From assembly GCA_947373615.1 (NCBI GenBank), contig CANBYN010000089.1, forward strand, positions 1 to 7,276: a stretch of 7,276 nt of DNA, given 5' to 3'. The stretch comes from Burkholderiaceae bacterium. Lineage in GTDB: Bacteria > Pseudomonadota > Gammaproteobacteria > Burkholderiales > Burkholderiaceae. How positions within the stretch are numbered: the first letter of the stretch is position 1; every line of letters begins with the position of its first letter. This document shows, one piece after another, positions 1-6,758 of this stretch. The position numbers and the translations under genes were made by a program. The notes under the pieces are model-generated. The model saw nothing but the letters and a program-made list of their open reading frames with translations. It searched no databases and was not told the DNA's origin.

Positions 1-300
1 GTACGTGATTCAGGTTACGAAGACATGGTTTCTTCGGGGATTGTTCTGACTGGTGGCACTGCCTTAATGCCGGGAATGGTTGACTTGGCTGAGCAAGTGT
101 TCTTAAGACCAGCTCGCATTGGCATACCAGAATACCGTGGCCATTTACATGAAATTTTACGTAGTCCCAGATACGCCACCAGCATTGGGTTGCTGATGGA
201 AGGTCAAGCGCAGTTATTACGTGGCCGTCGGGTTTCTCAATCAGGCGCGTTACAAGGAGTTATTTCGCGCATGAAGGAATGGTTTGCAGGAAATTTTTAA
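1..300 (+). CDS. ftsA: Cell division protein FtsA, C-terminal fragment
   Basis: The frame is open from base 1 to a TAA at 298-300, so this is the last 99 codons of a gene that begins upstream of the window. FtsA is an actin-like ATPase on the inner face of the cytoplasmic membrane; it tethers FtsZ polymers to the membrane and recruits later divisome proteins. The stretch SGIVLTGGTALMPGM matches the conserved phosphate-binding glycine segment near the end of FtsA (E. coli has AGIVLTGGAAQIEGL). RYATSIGLL matches the following YSTAVGLL segment. The last residues, GVISRMKEWFAGNF, form a short amphipathic helix like the membrane-targeting sequence that ends all FtsA proteins. ftsZ begins 48 bp downstream on the same strand, the standard dcw order. 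The ATG at 25 is an internal methionine, not the start. Confidence 0.95.
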   Translation, partial: VRDSGYEDMVSSGIVLTGGTALMPGMVDLAEQVFLRPARIGIPEYRGHLHEILRSPRYATSIGLLMEGQAQLLRGRRVSQSGALQGVISRMKEWFAGNF

Positions 301-338
301 GTTTTTTCGTCGTCATCAATGTAGTACTTTTGTTACCT

Positions 339-345
339 AGGAGGG
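339..345 (+). promoter_or_regulatory. Strong Shine-Dalgarno of ftsZ
   Basis: AGGAGGG is almost fully complementary to the 3' end of 16S rRNA and lies 3-4 bases before the ATG at 349. It supports starting FtsZ at MEFEML rather than at the second in-frame ATG at 361. The short spacing is slightly below optimal for the first ATG and about 15 bases for the second. MEFEML is also, from memory, the N-terminus seen in other Burkholderiales FtsZ proteins. High expression fits FtsZ being needed in large excess over FtsA. Confidence 0.8.
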
Positions 346-348
346 TAT

Positions 349-1689
349 ATGGAATTTGAAATGTTAGATCAAGAAACAGCTGGCAAAACCATGATTAAAG
401 TGGTCGGAGTCGGCGGTGCTGGTGGCAATGCAGTCCAGCATATGATCCGTCGTGGAGTTAGCGGCGTAGAGTTTATTTGCATGAACACCGATGCTGGCGC
501 TTTGCAGCGTTCAGAGGCATCTGTGAATTTGCAACTGGGCTCTAGCGGATTAGGTGCTGGTGCTAAACCAGAAATCGGTGCAGCCTCTGCTCAGGAAGCT
601 CGCTCACGCATTGCTGACACTTTGCAAGGTGCTCATATGGTGTTCATTACTGCTGGTATGGGCGGCGGCACTGGGACTGGCACAGCTCCAATCGTGGCTC
701 AAGTAGCTAAAGAGATGGGCATTTTGACGGTTGGCGTCATTAGCAAACCATTTGATTTCGAAGGTGTTAAGCGATTGAAGGTTGCTGAAAATGGCGCTGC
801 TGAACTCGAATCTTATGTGGATTCTTTAATTGTTGTTCTCAATGAGAAGTTGTTTGAAGTAATGGGTGAAGATGCTGAGTTTGATAAAGCATTCGCTTGT
901 GCTGATGACGTATTGCATAACGCCGTTTCCGGCATTGCTGAAATCATCAATGTTCAAGGTTTGATTAACGTCGACTTTGAGGATGTGAAAACAGTTATGG
1001 GTGAGCAAGGTAAAGCCATGATGGGAACAGCCACTGTTTCCGGTATGGATCGCGCACGCTTGGCTGCCGAAGCTGCAGTTGCTTCGCCGTTGCTTGAGGG
1101 TGTTGATTTATCGGGTGCGCGTGGCGTACTGGTCAATATTACTGCTAGCCGTTCATTGAAGTTGTCTGAAACACGTGAAGTGATGGCTGCGATTCGTGGC
1201 TATGCTGCCGACGATGCAACTGTGATCTTCGGTACTGTGTATGACGAAAGCTTGGGTGATGCATTACGCGTAACGGTGGTTGCTACTGGTTTGAATAATC
1301 CTCAATCACGTCAAAATCATCAGCCTGAAGTAGTTTGGAGGCAAGCTACCGGCACGCATGATGCCATGCCAACCATGGCTGACCTCAATAGTTTTGCTCC
1401 TGCGAGTGCATCAGCGGCAATTAGTAAGGGCGGTCTAGATTCTGCTTTAAGCACAAGCGCGGGTATGGCGTTGACGGGTGCAGGGAGCGCCCCTTCAACA
1501 ACTGCTCAACCAGTAAGTGGCGGTGTTGATTACAGTCAATATGATTTGCCGCGGGTTTTTCGTAACTCTCGTGAGGCGACTTCTGCGCCTGTATTAGGTG
1601 CGGACAGCTCTCCTCAGGCTAAATCCATGCTGGATAAAGGGGCTGATTATTATGAAATTCCAGCCTTTTTACGTAAGCAAGCAGATTAA
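349..1689 (+). CDS. ftsZ: Cell division protein FtsZ (tubulin-like GTPase)
   Basis: FtsZ polymerises in a GTP-dependent way into the cytokinetic Z ring under the membrane at midcell. The 446-residue product has the nucleotide-binding VVGVGGAGGNAV at about 18-29, the tubulin signature GGGTGTGTAP at 105-114, and the catalytic T7 loop NVDFEDV at 207-213. N207, D209 and D212 fall at the same numbers as in E. coli. The globular GTPase and C-terminal domains end near residue 317. A long Ala/Ser/Thr/Gly-rich linker follows to about 430, making the protein about 60 residues longer than the 383-residue E. coli FtsZ. The end, YEIPAFLRKQAD (435-446), is the conserved C-terminal peptide that binds FtsA and ZipA. 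A second, looser version, YDLPRVFRNSR, lies in the linker at 398-408. The gene follows ftsA by 48 bp and is probably co-transcribed with it. It is intact. Confidence 0.98.
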   Translation: MEFEMLDQETAGKTMIKVVGVGGAGGNAVQHMIRRGVSGVEFICMNTDAGALQRSEASVNLQLGSSGLGAGAKPEIGAASAQEARSRIADTLQGAHMVFITAGMGGGTGTGTAPIVAQVAKEMGILTVGVISKPFDFEGVKRLKVAENGAAELESYVDSLIVVLNEKLFEVMGEDAEFDKAFACADDVLHNAVSGIAEIINVQGLINVDFEDVKTVMGEQGKAMMGTATVSGMDRARLAAEAAVASPLLEGVDLSGARGVLVNITASRSLKLSETREVMAAIRGYAADDATVIFGTVYDESLGDALRVTVVATGLNNPQSRQNHQPEVVWRQATGTHDAMPTMADLNSFAPASASAAISKGGLDSALSTSAGMALTGAGSAPSTTAQPVSGGVDYSQYDLPRVFRNSREATSAPVLGADSSPQAKSMLDKGADYYEIPAFLRKQAD

Positions 1690-1720
1690 TTGACTGCTCA
1701 ATACAATAGATAGTTGCGAA

Positions 1721-1771
1721 ATGCCAGCGCGGCGCCCCTCCGGACGACGAATCCCGCGCTAGCGTTGGCAT
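1721..1771. repeat. GC-rich imperfect hairpin between ftsZ and the peroxiredoxin gene
   Basis: ATGCCAGCGC at 1721-1730 pairs with GCGTTGGCAT at 1762-1771: ten pairs, nine Watson-Crick and one G-U. An alternative inner pairing joins GCGCGG (1727-1732) to CCGCGC (1754-1759). The loop holds TCCGGA. The segment is far richer in GC than the flanking AT-rich bases. No T-run follows on either strand, so it is not a typical rho-independent terminator. It could be a REP-like repeat, an mRNA-stabilising 3' end for the ftsZ transcript, or part of a small RNA. Its role is unknown. Confidence 0.6.
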
Positions 1772-1801
1772 ACTTACTTACAACCATTTATTGGAGATGT
1801 C

Positions 1802-2302
1802 ATGATTACTGTCGGACAAAAATTACCAAACGCTACTCTTTATGAATTTTTTAATGAAGAGAGTGAAGGCTGCTCCTTGGGACCAAATGCCTTTGAGGTT
1901 GAGAAACTTGTAGCTGGTAAAAAAATTGTGATCTTTGCATTACCTGGAGCATTTACCCCAACATGCTCCGCAAAGCACGTGCCAGGATACGTTGAGCACT
2001 ATGATGCTATTAAAGCAAAAGGTGTTGATGAAATTTGGTGTATCTCTGTAAATGATCCATTTGTGATGGGTGCTTGGGGACGTGATCAAAAGGTTGGAAA
2101 AAAAATTCGCATGATGGGCGATGGCAGTGGCGAGTTCACTAAAAAGATGGGTACTGAGTTGGACTTAAGCGCCCGTGGTTTAGGGGTGCGCTCAGATCGT
2201 TATGCCATGATTATTGAAGATGGTGTAGTGAAAACTTTAGATCGGGAAGCTCCAGGTAAGTTTGAAGTGAGCGACGCCGCTTCAATTTTGAAAAAATTGT
2301 AA
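1802..2302 (+). CDS. Prx5-type peroxiredoxin (AhpC/TSA family)
   Basis: This thiol peroxidase reduces hydrogen peroxide and organic hydroperoxides in the cytoplasm, usually recycled by glutaredoxin/glutathione or thioredoxin in this family. The 166-residue protein has the active-site signature PGAFTPTCS at 48-56. C55 is the peroxidatic cysteine and T52 its hydrogen-bond partner. R133 (in RSDRYAMI) is the conserved arginine that activates it. The full length matches stand-alone bacterial Prx5 proteins, with no fused glutaredoxin domain. Two further cysteines, C24 and C80, are present; whether either resolves the sulfenic acid cannot be told from sequence, so a 1-Cys mechanism is as likely. GGAG at 1793-1796 lies 5 bases before the ATG. 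The gene sits between ftsZ and lpxC on the same strand, an arrangement I recall from other Burkholderiales, and probably shares a transcript with lpxC, which starts 36 bp later. Confidence 0.93.
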   Translation: MITVGQKLPNATLYEFFNEESEGCSLGPNAFEVEKLVAGKKIVIFALPGAFTPTCSAKHVPGYVEHYDAIKAKGVDEIWCISVNDPFVMGAWGRDQKVGKKIRMMGDGSGEFTKKMGTELDLSARGLGVRSDRYAMIIEDGVVKTLDREAPGKFEVSDAASILKKL

Positions 2303-2338
2303 TTTTTTACTTAATATCCCCTGAATCTAGAGAGATCA

Positions 2339-3259
2339 ATGATTAAGCAAAGAACAATTGCCACCCCAGTCAAAACGGTAGGAATTGGTTTGCACTCAGG
2401 TCACAAGGTAACGATTTCGATTAAGCCTGCACCGATAAATTCAGGGGTTCAGTTTGTGCGTGTTGATACGCCAGATCAGACAGTTATACCTGCAACTGCT
2501 TTGGCTGTAGGCGATACACGACTTGCATCTGTTATTCAAAAAGATGGTGTCCGAGTTTCCACGGTAGAGCACTTGCTATCTGCTAGCGCTGGACTGGGTT
2601 TGGATAATCTATTGGTCGAGCTTGATGGCGAAGAAGTACCCATTATGGATGGTAGTGCTGCTTCATTCTTGTTTTTAATTGATTCTGCCGGTATTGCTGA
2701 ACAAGAGGCACCTCGGCAGTTTTTGGTGATTAAAAAGCCCATCGAAGTTCGTGAAGACGATAAGTTTGCGCGCCTAGAACCTTTCTTCGGGTTTAAGTTG
2801 GATTTCACCATTGACTTTAAGCATCCAGCCGTAGATAAAACGGGTCAACACTTTGTGGTGGATTTTGCAGAACAGTCCTATCGCAGTGAAATTGGTCGTG
2901 CTCGCACTTTTGGCTTTGCGCATGAAGTTGAAGCCTTAAGAGGAATGGGTTTGGCGCGTGGTGGTAGCTTGGATAATGCAATTGTTTTAGATGAACATCG
3001 AATTTTGAATAACGAAGAACTTCGTTATGAAGATGAGTTTGTTCGCCACAAAATCTTGGACGCTATTGGAGATCTCTATCTTATTGGCCATCCAATCGTG
3101 GGTGCATATGTGGCTGAAAAATCGGGCCATGCCTTAAACAACGCTCTTTTGCGTAAGCTTTTGGAAGACCCTAGCTCTTATGAAATCAACACTTTTTCTG
3201 AAAATAAAGTTCCTAGAGCCTATTCTGAAGAACGTCAGCCACTCTTTTTTGACTGGTAG
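2339..3259 (+). CDS. lpxC: UDP-3-O-acyl-N-acetylglucosamine deacetylase LpxC
   Basis: LpxC catalyses the committed step of lipid A synthesis, the zinc-dependent removal of the acetyl group from UDP-3-O-acyl-GlcNAc in the cytoplasm. The product has 306 residues (E. coli 305) and begins MIKQRTI, as the family does. The zinc ligands are H78 (in STVEHLLS), H237 and D241 (both in HKILDAIGDLYL). The general base E77 adjoins the first ligand, and K238 and H264 (in SGHALNN) match the remaining catalytic residues. The two-domain arrangement is complete, and the protein ends in a short LFFDW tail. The ribosome binding site is weak (AGAGAG near 2330), which may favour translation coupled to the upstream peroxiredoxin gene. 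No terminator is visible in the 14 bp before the end of the convergent gene. In enterobacteria LpxC is controlled by FtsH proteolysis; nothing here shows whether that holds. Confidence 0.98.
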   Translation: MIKQRTIATPVKTVGIGLHSGHKVTISIKPAPINSGVQFVRVDTPDQTVIPATALAVGDTRLASVIQKDGVRVSTVEHLLSASAGLGLDNLLVELDGEEVPIMDGSAASFLFLIDSAGIAEQEAPRQFLVIKKPIEVREDDKFARLEPFFGFKLDFTIDFKHPAVDKTGQHFVVDFAEQSYRSEIGRARTFGFAHEVEALRGMGLARGGSLDNAIVLDEHRILNNEELRYEDEFVRHKILDAIGDLYLIGHPIVGAYVAEKSGHALNNALLRKLLEDPSSYEINTFSENKVPRAYSEERQPLFFDW

Positions 3260-3273
3260 CCTCAAATCCTTGG

Positions 3274-3777
3274 TTACTTCGGCTTGCTTTGTAATAGCCT
3301 CTTAACAGCCTTATGTAAGTCTGAATCTGGCACAAGTTTTTCTAGAAGCTCTTCCCACGATTTCTTTGCTATTTCATTGAGTCCTTTGGGTTTTTCACGT
3401 TTTTGATCGGCTGAGCGAGGTTTTATTTCCCATGCTGCCGCTGCTGGTTTTACACGTACTTTAATAGTGCTACAAGTAAGACCTAATTTCGATAACTCAT
3501 TGATTAAACTAGGTAATATTTGCTGTAGTCGGCTAGCTATACTTGCGTTACTAACTAGTAAAAAGAGCTCATTTTGCCCTCCAGAGCGCCACCCAGCTTC
3601 AATTTTAGGCATTAGGTGCTCTAAATCCAGCTTGGCTAAAGCTAAGCCCAAGGTAGATTTGAGTTTGGCCAAATCTTCGGTCTTGGCTAGAATTCCCCCA
3701 AGACCTCTGGATTCTCGTAAGTAATCTAACCAGTCATGGGCTGCTGGCTTGCGAGAGGGCTTAGGGGCAAAGTTCAT
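3274..3777 (-). CDS. dciA: DUF721 protein, probable replicative helicase loader DciA
   Basis: The 167-residue basic protein reads from an ATG at 3777 on the minus strand. The first 25 residues are polar. Residues about 26-110 resemble the DUF721 (DciA) domain with a KH-like fold: helices around 26-60, a tryptophan at 63, then the strand-helix-strand stretch ELFLLVSNASIASRLQQ (70-86) and TIKVRV (104-109). A Lys/Pro-rich linker (about 110-130) leads to a charged C-terminal helix (132-164). DciA loads DnaB helicase in most bacteria that lack DnaC, and its C-terminal tail contacts DnaB. Synteny supports the call: in Pseudomonas aeruginosa and Vibrio cholerae the dciA gene also lies between lpxC and secA. 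An upstream in-frame TTG at 3825 would add 16 residues; neither start has a good Shine-Dalgarno, and ATG was preferred because family members begin with similar short polar leaders. The family call is fairly sure, the function inferred. Confidence 0.78.
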   Translation of the reverse strand: MNFAPKPSRKPAAHDWLDYLRESRGLGGILAKTEDLAKLKSTLGLALAKLDLEHLMPKIEAGWRSGGQNELFLLVSNASIASRLQQILPSLINELSKLGLTCSTIKVRVKPAAAAWEIKPRSADQKREKPKGLNEIAKKSWEELLEKLVPDSDLHKAVKRLLQSKPK

Positions 3778-3831
3778 AAAAAATAGGGTTGCGGGTGATA
3801 AACTCAAGGACTTAATTTTCTTCAATATCCC
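3778..3831. promoter_or_regulatory. Divergent control region between dciA and secA
   Basis: These 54 bases separate the start codons of two genes transcribed away from each other, so they, and possibly the first codons of each gene, should hold both promoters. The segment is AT-rich. One possible plus-strand promoter is TTGCGG (3789-3794), a 17-base gap and TTAATT (3812-3817), but each hexamer matches the consensus at only three positions. AAGGA at 3806-3810 lies 21 bases before the secA ATG, too far to act as a normal Shine-Dalgarno. The region's role is inferred from gene layout, not from a recognised site. Confidence 0.35.
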
Positions 3832-6597
3832 ATGGTAATCGGTCTTCTTAAAACCCTGGTCGGCAGTCGAAACGACCGCCTCTTAAAACAGTATCGCAAA
3901 GTTGTTGCTAAGGTCAACGCTTATGAAGCGAGCCTGCACTCTTTGGATGACGCTGCTCTTGCTGCTAAAACAGCTGAATTCAAGTCCCGCTTAGCTGCTG
4001 GAGAGACTGTAGATGAAATTACTGCTGAAGCATTTGCAGTGGTTCGTGAGGCAAGTACTCGCGTGATGAAAATGCGTCATTTTGATGCCCAGATTCTCGG
4101 CGGTATAGCGTTGCATCAAGGCAAGATTGCTGAAATGGGAACTGGAGAAGGAAAAACTCTAACAGCAACTCTCCCAGTGTATTTGAATGCTTTGACCGGC
4201 AAGGGTGTACATGTTGTTACGGTAAACGATTACTTAGCGCAGCGTGATGCTGAATGGATGTCTAAGCTCTATAACTTTTTGGGCATGAAGGTAGGGGTGA
4301 ATCTATCGCAGATGGATCACACTGCCAAACAAGAAGCGTACGCAGCAGATATTACTTACGGTACCAACAACGAATTTGGTTTTGATTACTTACGCGACAA
4401 CATGGTCCAAGACTTGGATCAACGCGTACAACGTGGATTGGCTTATGCGATTGTCGATGAAGTCGATTCCATTTTGATTGATGAGGCACGTACGCCTTTG
4501 ATCATTTCTGGACAGGCCGAAGACCACACTGATCTTTATATCAAAATTAATGCATTACCTTCTTACCTAGAACGTCAAATCGGCGAAGAAAAATCAGACG
4601 GTACAGGCGTTGAGAAGCCGGGTGATTATTGGGTGGATGAAAAGTCTCAGCAGGTTTATCTCACTGAGCAAGGTCACGATAAGGCCGAGGAGATACTGGT
4701 GCAGTTGGGCGCTTTAAATGACGGCGCCTCTTTGTATGCTCCACAGAATATTACATTGATGCATCACGTCTATGCAGCCTTGCGCGCGCATACTTTATAT
4801 AACCGTGACCAACACTATGTAGTTCAAAATAATGAAGTCATTATTGTTGACGAATTCACTGGTCGTTTGATGCAAGGTCGTCGTTGGTCTGACGGCTTAC
4901 ATCAAGCCGTAGAGGCTAAAGAGGGTGTGCCGATTCAGAATGAAAATCAAACCCTTGCAACGATTACATTCCAGAATTACTTCCGTATGTACGGCAAGTT
5001 GGCAGGTATGACGGGCACCGCTGATACCGAGGCCTATGAGTTCAAGGAAATCTATAACCTTGAAACGGTGGTGATTCCTCCAAACCGTATTAGTCAACGA
5101 AAAGATAAGCAAGACCAGATATTCAAGTCTTCACGTGAACGCTATGACGCAGTGATTAAAGACATTGAAGATTGTTTTCAGCGTGGCCAACCCGTATTGG
5201 TTGGTACAACCTCAATTGAAAATTCCGAATTAATTGCGAGCTTATTAGAAAAGCGCAAGTTACCGCATCAGGTATTGAATGCTAAACAGCATGCTCGTGA
5301 AGCAGAAATCATCGCTCAAGCAGGTCGCCCAAAAATGATTACGATTGCCACCAATATGGCTGGTCGTGGTACGGACATTGTTTTGGGCGGAAATGTTGGC
5401 AAGCAGTCTTCATTAATCGAAGCCGATGCTGCGCTTGCTGACGAAGAAAAAGCAACCCGCATTAAGGGCCTTCAAGATGAATGGCAAAGCATTCACGATC
5501 AAGTGTTGGCTGCGGGTGGTTTGCATATCATCGGCACGGAGCGCCATGAGAGCCGTCGTATTGATAATCAATTAAGAGGCCGTTCTGGCCGTCAAGGTGA
5601 CCCAGGATCATCTCGATTCTATCTTTCCTTGGATGATGCTTTACTACGTATATTTGCTGGCGATCGCTTGCGCGCAGTAATGGAGCGTCTGAAGATGCCT
5701 GATGGCGAGCCTATTGAGGCTGGTATGGTTACGCGTTCTATTGAGTCTGCTCAGCGTAAGGTTGAAGGTCGCAACTTTGATATTCGTAAACAGTTATTGG
5801 AATATGACGACGTTGCAAATGATCAGCGCAAAGAAACCTACCGACTCAGAAATGAAGTGCTTGAGAGCAAAGATATAGGCGATTTAATTGCCAATTTGCG
5901 TGAAGATGTTTTGCGTTCGGTTTGCTCTATTTATGTACCCCATGAATCCATGGAAGAGCAATGGGAATTAGCGGGTCTTGAAAGTGCCTTGGCAAGCGAG
6001 TGGGGTCTTACCGTAGATCTGAAGAATTGGGTTGAGGGTGCTGAGACTGTCGAAGAAGCAGAAATTGTCGACAGAGTGCTTCAAGCAGCTAAAGAAACTT
6101 ATGATGCTAAGGTGGATTTAAGTGGGCGCGAGTCGTTCGCTGGTTTTGAGCGCTCTGTATTGTTGTATAGCTTAGATAGTCACTGGCGCGAGCACTTGGC
6201 CGCATTGGACCATTTGCGTCAAGGCATTCATTTACGTGGCTATGCCCAAAAAGATCCTAAACAAGAGTACCGTCGTGAAGCTTTTGAGTTGTACGGTGAG
6301 TTATTGAATGTCATCAAGAATGATGTTGTAAAAAACATCATGACAGTTCAGATCAGAAGTGCTAGCGAGTTAGATGAAGCCGCAGAGTCGATGAATGAAG
6401 ACTTGGCAAAACTCTCCGATGTTCAGTACCAGCATGCCGATCCCGAGCAAGAGGTTGCTGGTTCCACAGGAGATCGTGGAGCGGCGATTAGTGTTAAACC
6501 AGCACCTGAGCGCGCAGGACCAAAGGTGGGGCGCAATGATCCTTGCCCATGCGGTAGCGGTAAAAAGTACAAGAACTGTCACGGCGCGCTTGCATAG
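3832..6597 (+). CDS. secA: Preprotein translocase ATPase SecA
   Basis: SecA is the motor that uses ATP to push unfolded preproteins through the SecYEG channel in the inner membrane, taking many substrates from SecB. The 921-residue product aligns end to end with E. coli SecA (901). Walker A is GTGEGKT at 103-109 with K108, and Walker B is DEVD at 209-212, both numbered as in E. coli. The preprotein crosslinking domain follows DEAR (217-220). MTGTAD (393-398), NMAGRGTD (508-515) and the arginine-finger stretch RIDNQLRGRSGRQGD (576-590) complete the helicase-like motor. The helical scaffold and wing follow. A variable acidic linker leads to the zinc-binding SecB-interaction tail with C905, C907, C916 and H917. 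The ATG at 3832 gives the family N-terminus (GSRNDR at 11-16); no upstream in-frame start precedes the stop at 3799. There is no convincing Shine-Dalgarno. It is divergent from dciA and ends at a terminator. Confidence 0.98.
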   Translation: MVIGLLKTLVGSRNDRLLKQYRKVVAKVNAYEASLHSLDDAALAAKTAEFKSRLAAGETVDEITAEAFAVVREASTRVMKMRHFDAQILGGIALHQGKIAEMGTGEGKTLTATLPVYLNALTGKGVHVVTVNDYLAQRDAEWMSKLYNFLGMKVGVNLSQMDHTAKQEAYAADITYGTNNEFGFDYLRDNMVQDLDQRVQRGLAYAIVDEVDSILIDEARTPLIISGQAEDHTDLYIKINALPSYLERQIGEEKSDGTGVEKPGDYWVDEKSQQVYLTEQGHDKAEEILVQLGALNDGASLYAPQNITLMHHVYAALRAHTLYNRDQHYVVQNNEVIIVDEFTGRLMQGRRWSDGLHQAVEAKEGVPIQNENQTLATITFQNYFRMYGKLAGMTGTADTEAYEFKEIYNLETVVIPPNRISQRKDKQDQIFKSSRERYDAVIKDIEDCFQRGQPVLVGTTSIENSELIASLLEKRKLPHQVLNAKQHAREAEIIAQAGRPKMITIATNMAGRGTDIVLGGNVGKQSSLIEADAALADEEKATRIKGLQDEWQSIHDQVLAAGGLHIIGTERHESRRIDNQLRGRSGRQGDPGSSRFYLSLDDALLRIFAGDRLRAVMERLKMPDGEPIEAGMVTRSIESAQRKVEGRNFDIRKQLLEYDDVANDQRKETYRLRNEVLESKDIGDLIANLREDVLRSVCSIYVPHESMEEQWELAGLESALASEWGLTVDLKNWVEGAETVEEAEIVDRVLQAAKETYDAKVDLSGRESFAGFERSVLLYSLDSHWREHLAALDHLRQGIHLRGYAQKDPKQEYRREAFELYGELLNVIKNDVVKNIMTVQIRSASELDEAAESMNEDLAKLSDVQYQHADPEQEVAGSTGDRGAAISVKPAPERAGPKVGRNDPCPCGSGKKYKNCHGALA

Positions 6598-6624
6598 CTA
6601 GTTTTAGCTTTCACTACTAATAAT

Positions 6625-6649
6625 TGGGGGTTCTAGCCCCCATGTTTTT
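6625..6649 (+). terminator. Rho-independent terminator after secA
   Basis: TGGGGG (6625-6630) and CCCCCA (6637-6642) form a six-pair stem of mostly G-C around the hexaloop TTCTAG, in which a T-G pair could reduce the loop to four. The stem is followed by TGTTTTT (6643-6649). It begins 27 bases after the secA stop codon. It should end the secA message and separate it from the downstream iron-sulfur gene. Confidence 0.85.
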
Positions 6650-6665
6650 GGTCGCGTTCTAAGTT

Positions 6666-6681
6666 TTAGGGGTTTCCCTAA
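6666..6681. promoter_or_regulatory. 16-bp inverted repeat, candidate operator
   Basis: TTAGGG (6666-6671), a four-base centre GTTT and CCCTAA (6676-6681) form a perfect six-base inverted repeat. No T-run follows, so it is not a terminator. It lies 78 bases before the ATG of the downstream iron-sulfur gene, a plausible place for a dimeric activator such as a LuxR/FixJ-type response regulator. I cannot name the regulator from sequence. Confidence 0.45.
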
Positions 6682-6713
6682 CTATCTCGGTCATGCAAAT
6701 TCGTTGAGTATTA

Positions 6714-6745
6714 GCGCTTATATGCAAAAAATTGCATTTAAGCGC
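6714..6745. promoter_or_regulatory. 32-bp long inverted repeat just upstream of the aorA ribosome binding site
   Basis: The left arm GCGCTTATATGCAA (6714-6727) pairs with the right arm TTGCATTTAAGCGC (6732-6745) at 13 of 14 positions, around an AAAA centre. The one mismatch is T6721 against T6738. The right arm ends directly against the Shine-Dalgarno of the next gene. As DNA it could bind a dimeric repressor or activator. As RNA it would be a stable hairpin next to, but not covering, the ribosome site. No T-run follows, so it is not a usual terminator. Resemblance of TTATAT to half of a ModE molybdate site was considered, but the spacing differs. Confidence 0.6.
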
Positions 6746-6753
6746 AAAAGGAA
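6746..6753 (+). promoter_or_regulatory. Shine-Dalgarno of the four-cluster ferredoxin gene
   Basis: AAAAGGAA ends 5 bases before the ATG at 6759. It supports that start over an in-frame TTG at 6732, which would add nine residues (MHLSAKGIS), would start inside the long inverted repeat and has no ribosome site of its own. Confidence 0.75.
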
Positions 6754-6758
6754 TCAGC

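Noticed and set aside
826..1136. Antisense open frames inside ftsZ (and similar ones within lpxC, secA and the ferredoxin gene)
   Set aside because: They lie opposite fully conserved coding sequence, have no recognisable domains or ribosome sites, and are best explained as chance open frames.
1765..1792. Possible sigma-70 promoter for the peroxiredoxin gene, TTGGCA with TTTATT 16 bases on
   Set aside because: The -35 matches at five of six positions, but transcription would begin after the Shine-Dalgarno, and the -35 is part of the hairpin arm. TACAAT at 1702-1707 is a better -10 but has no partner -35.
2291..2308. Perfect palindrome AAAAAATT-GT-AATTTTTT across the peroxiredoxin stop codon, as a possible terminator
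   Set aside because: All pairs are A-T and the loop has only two bases, so the RNA stem would be weak. lpxC follows closely in the same direction, so termination here is unlikely. It is probably a by-product of AT-rich codons.
3260..3300. A shared bidirectional terminator between lpxC and the DciA-like gene
   Set aside because: No stem with a T-run could be found on either strand in or around the 14-bp gap.
3778..3825. In-frame TTG start extending the DciA-like protein by 16 residues
   Set aside because: No convincing ribosome site, it would leave only 6 bp to the secA ATG, and the extra residues do not look like family sequence. It is kept as an alternative, not as the call.
6732..6758. 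In-frame TTG start giving a nine-residue longer ferredoxin subunit
   Set aside because: It lies inside the inverted repeat and lacks a Shine-Dalgarno, while the ATG at 6759 has AAAAGGAA at good spacing and gives a normal ferredoxin N-terminus.
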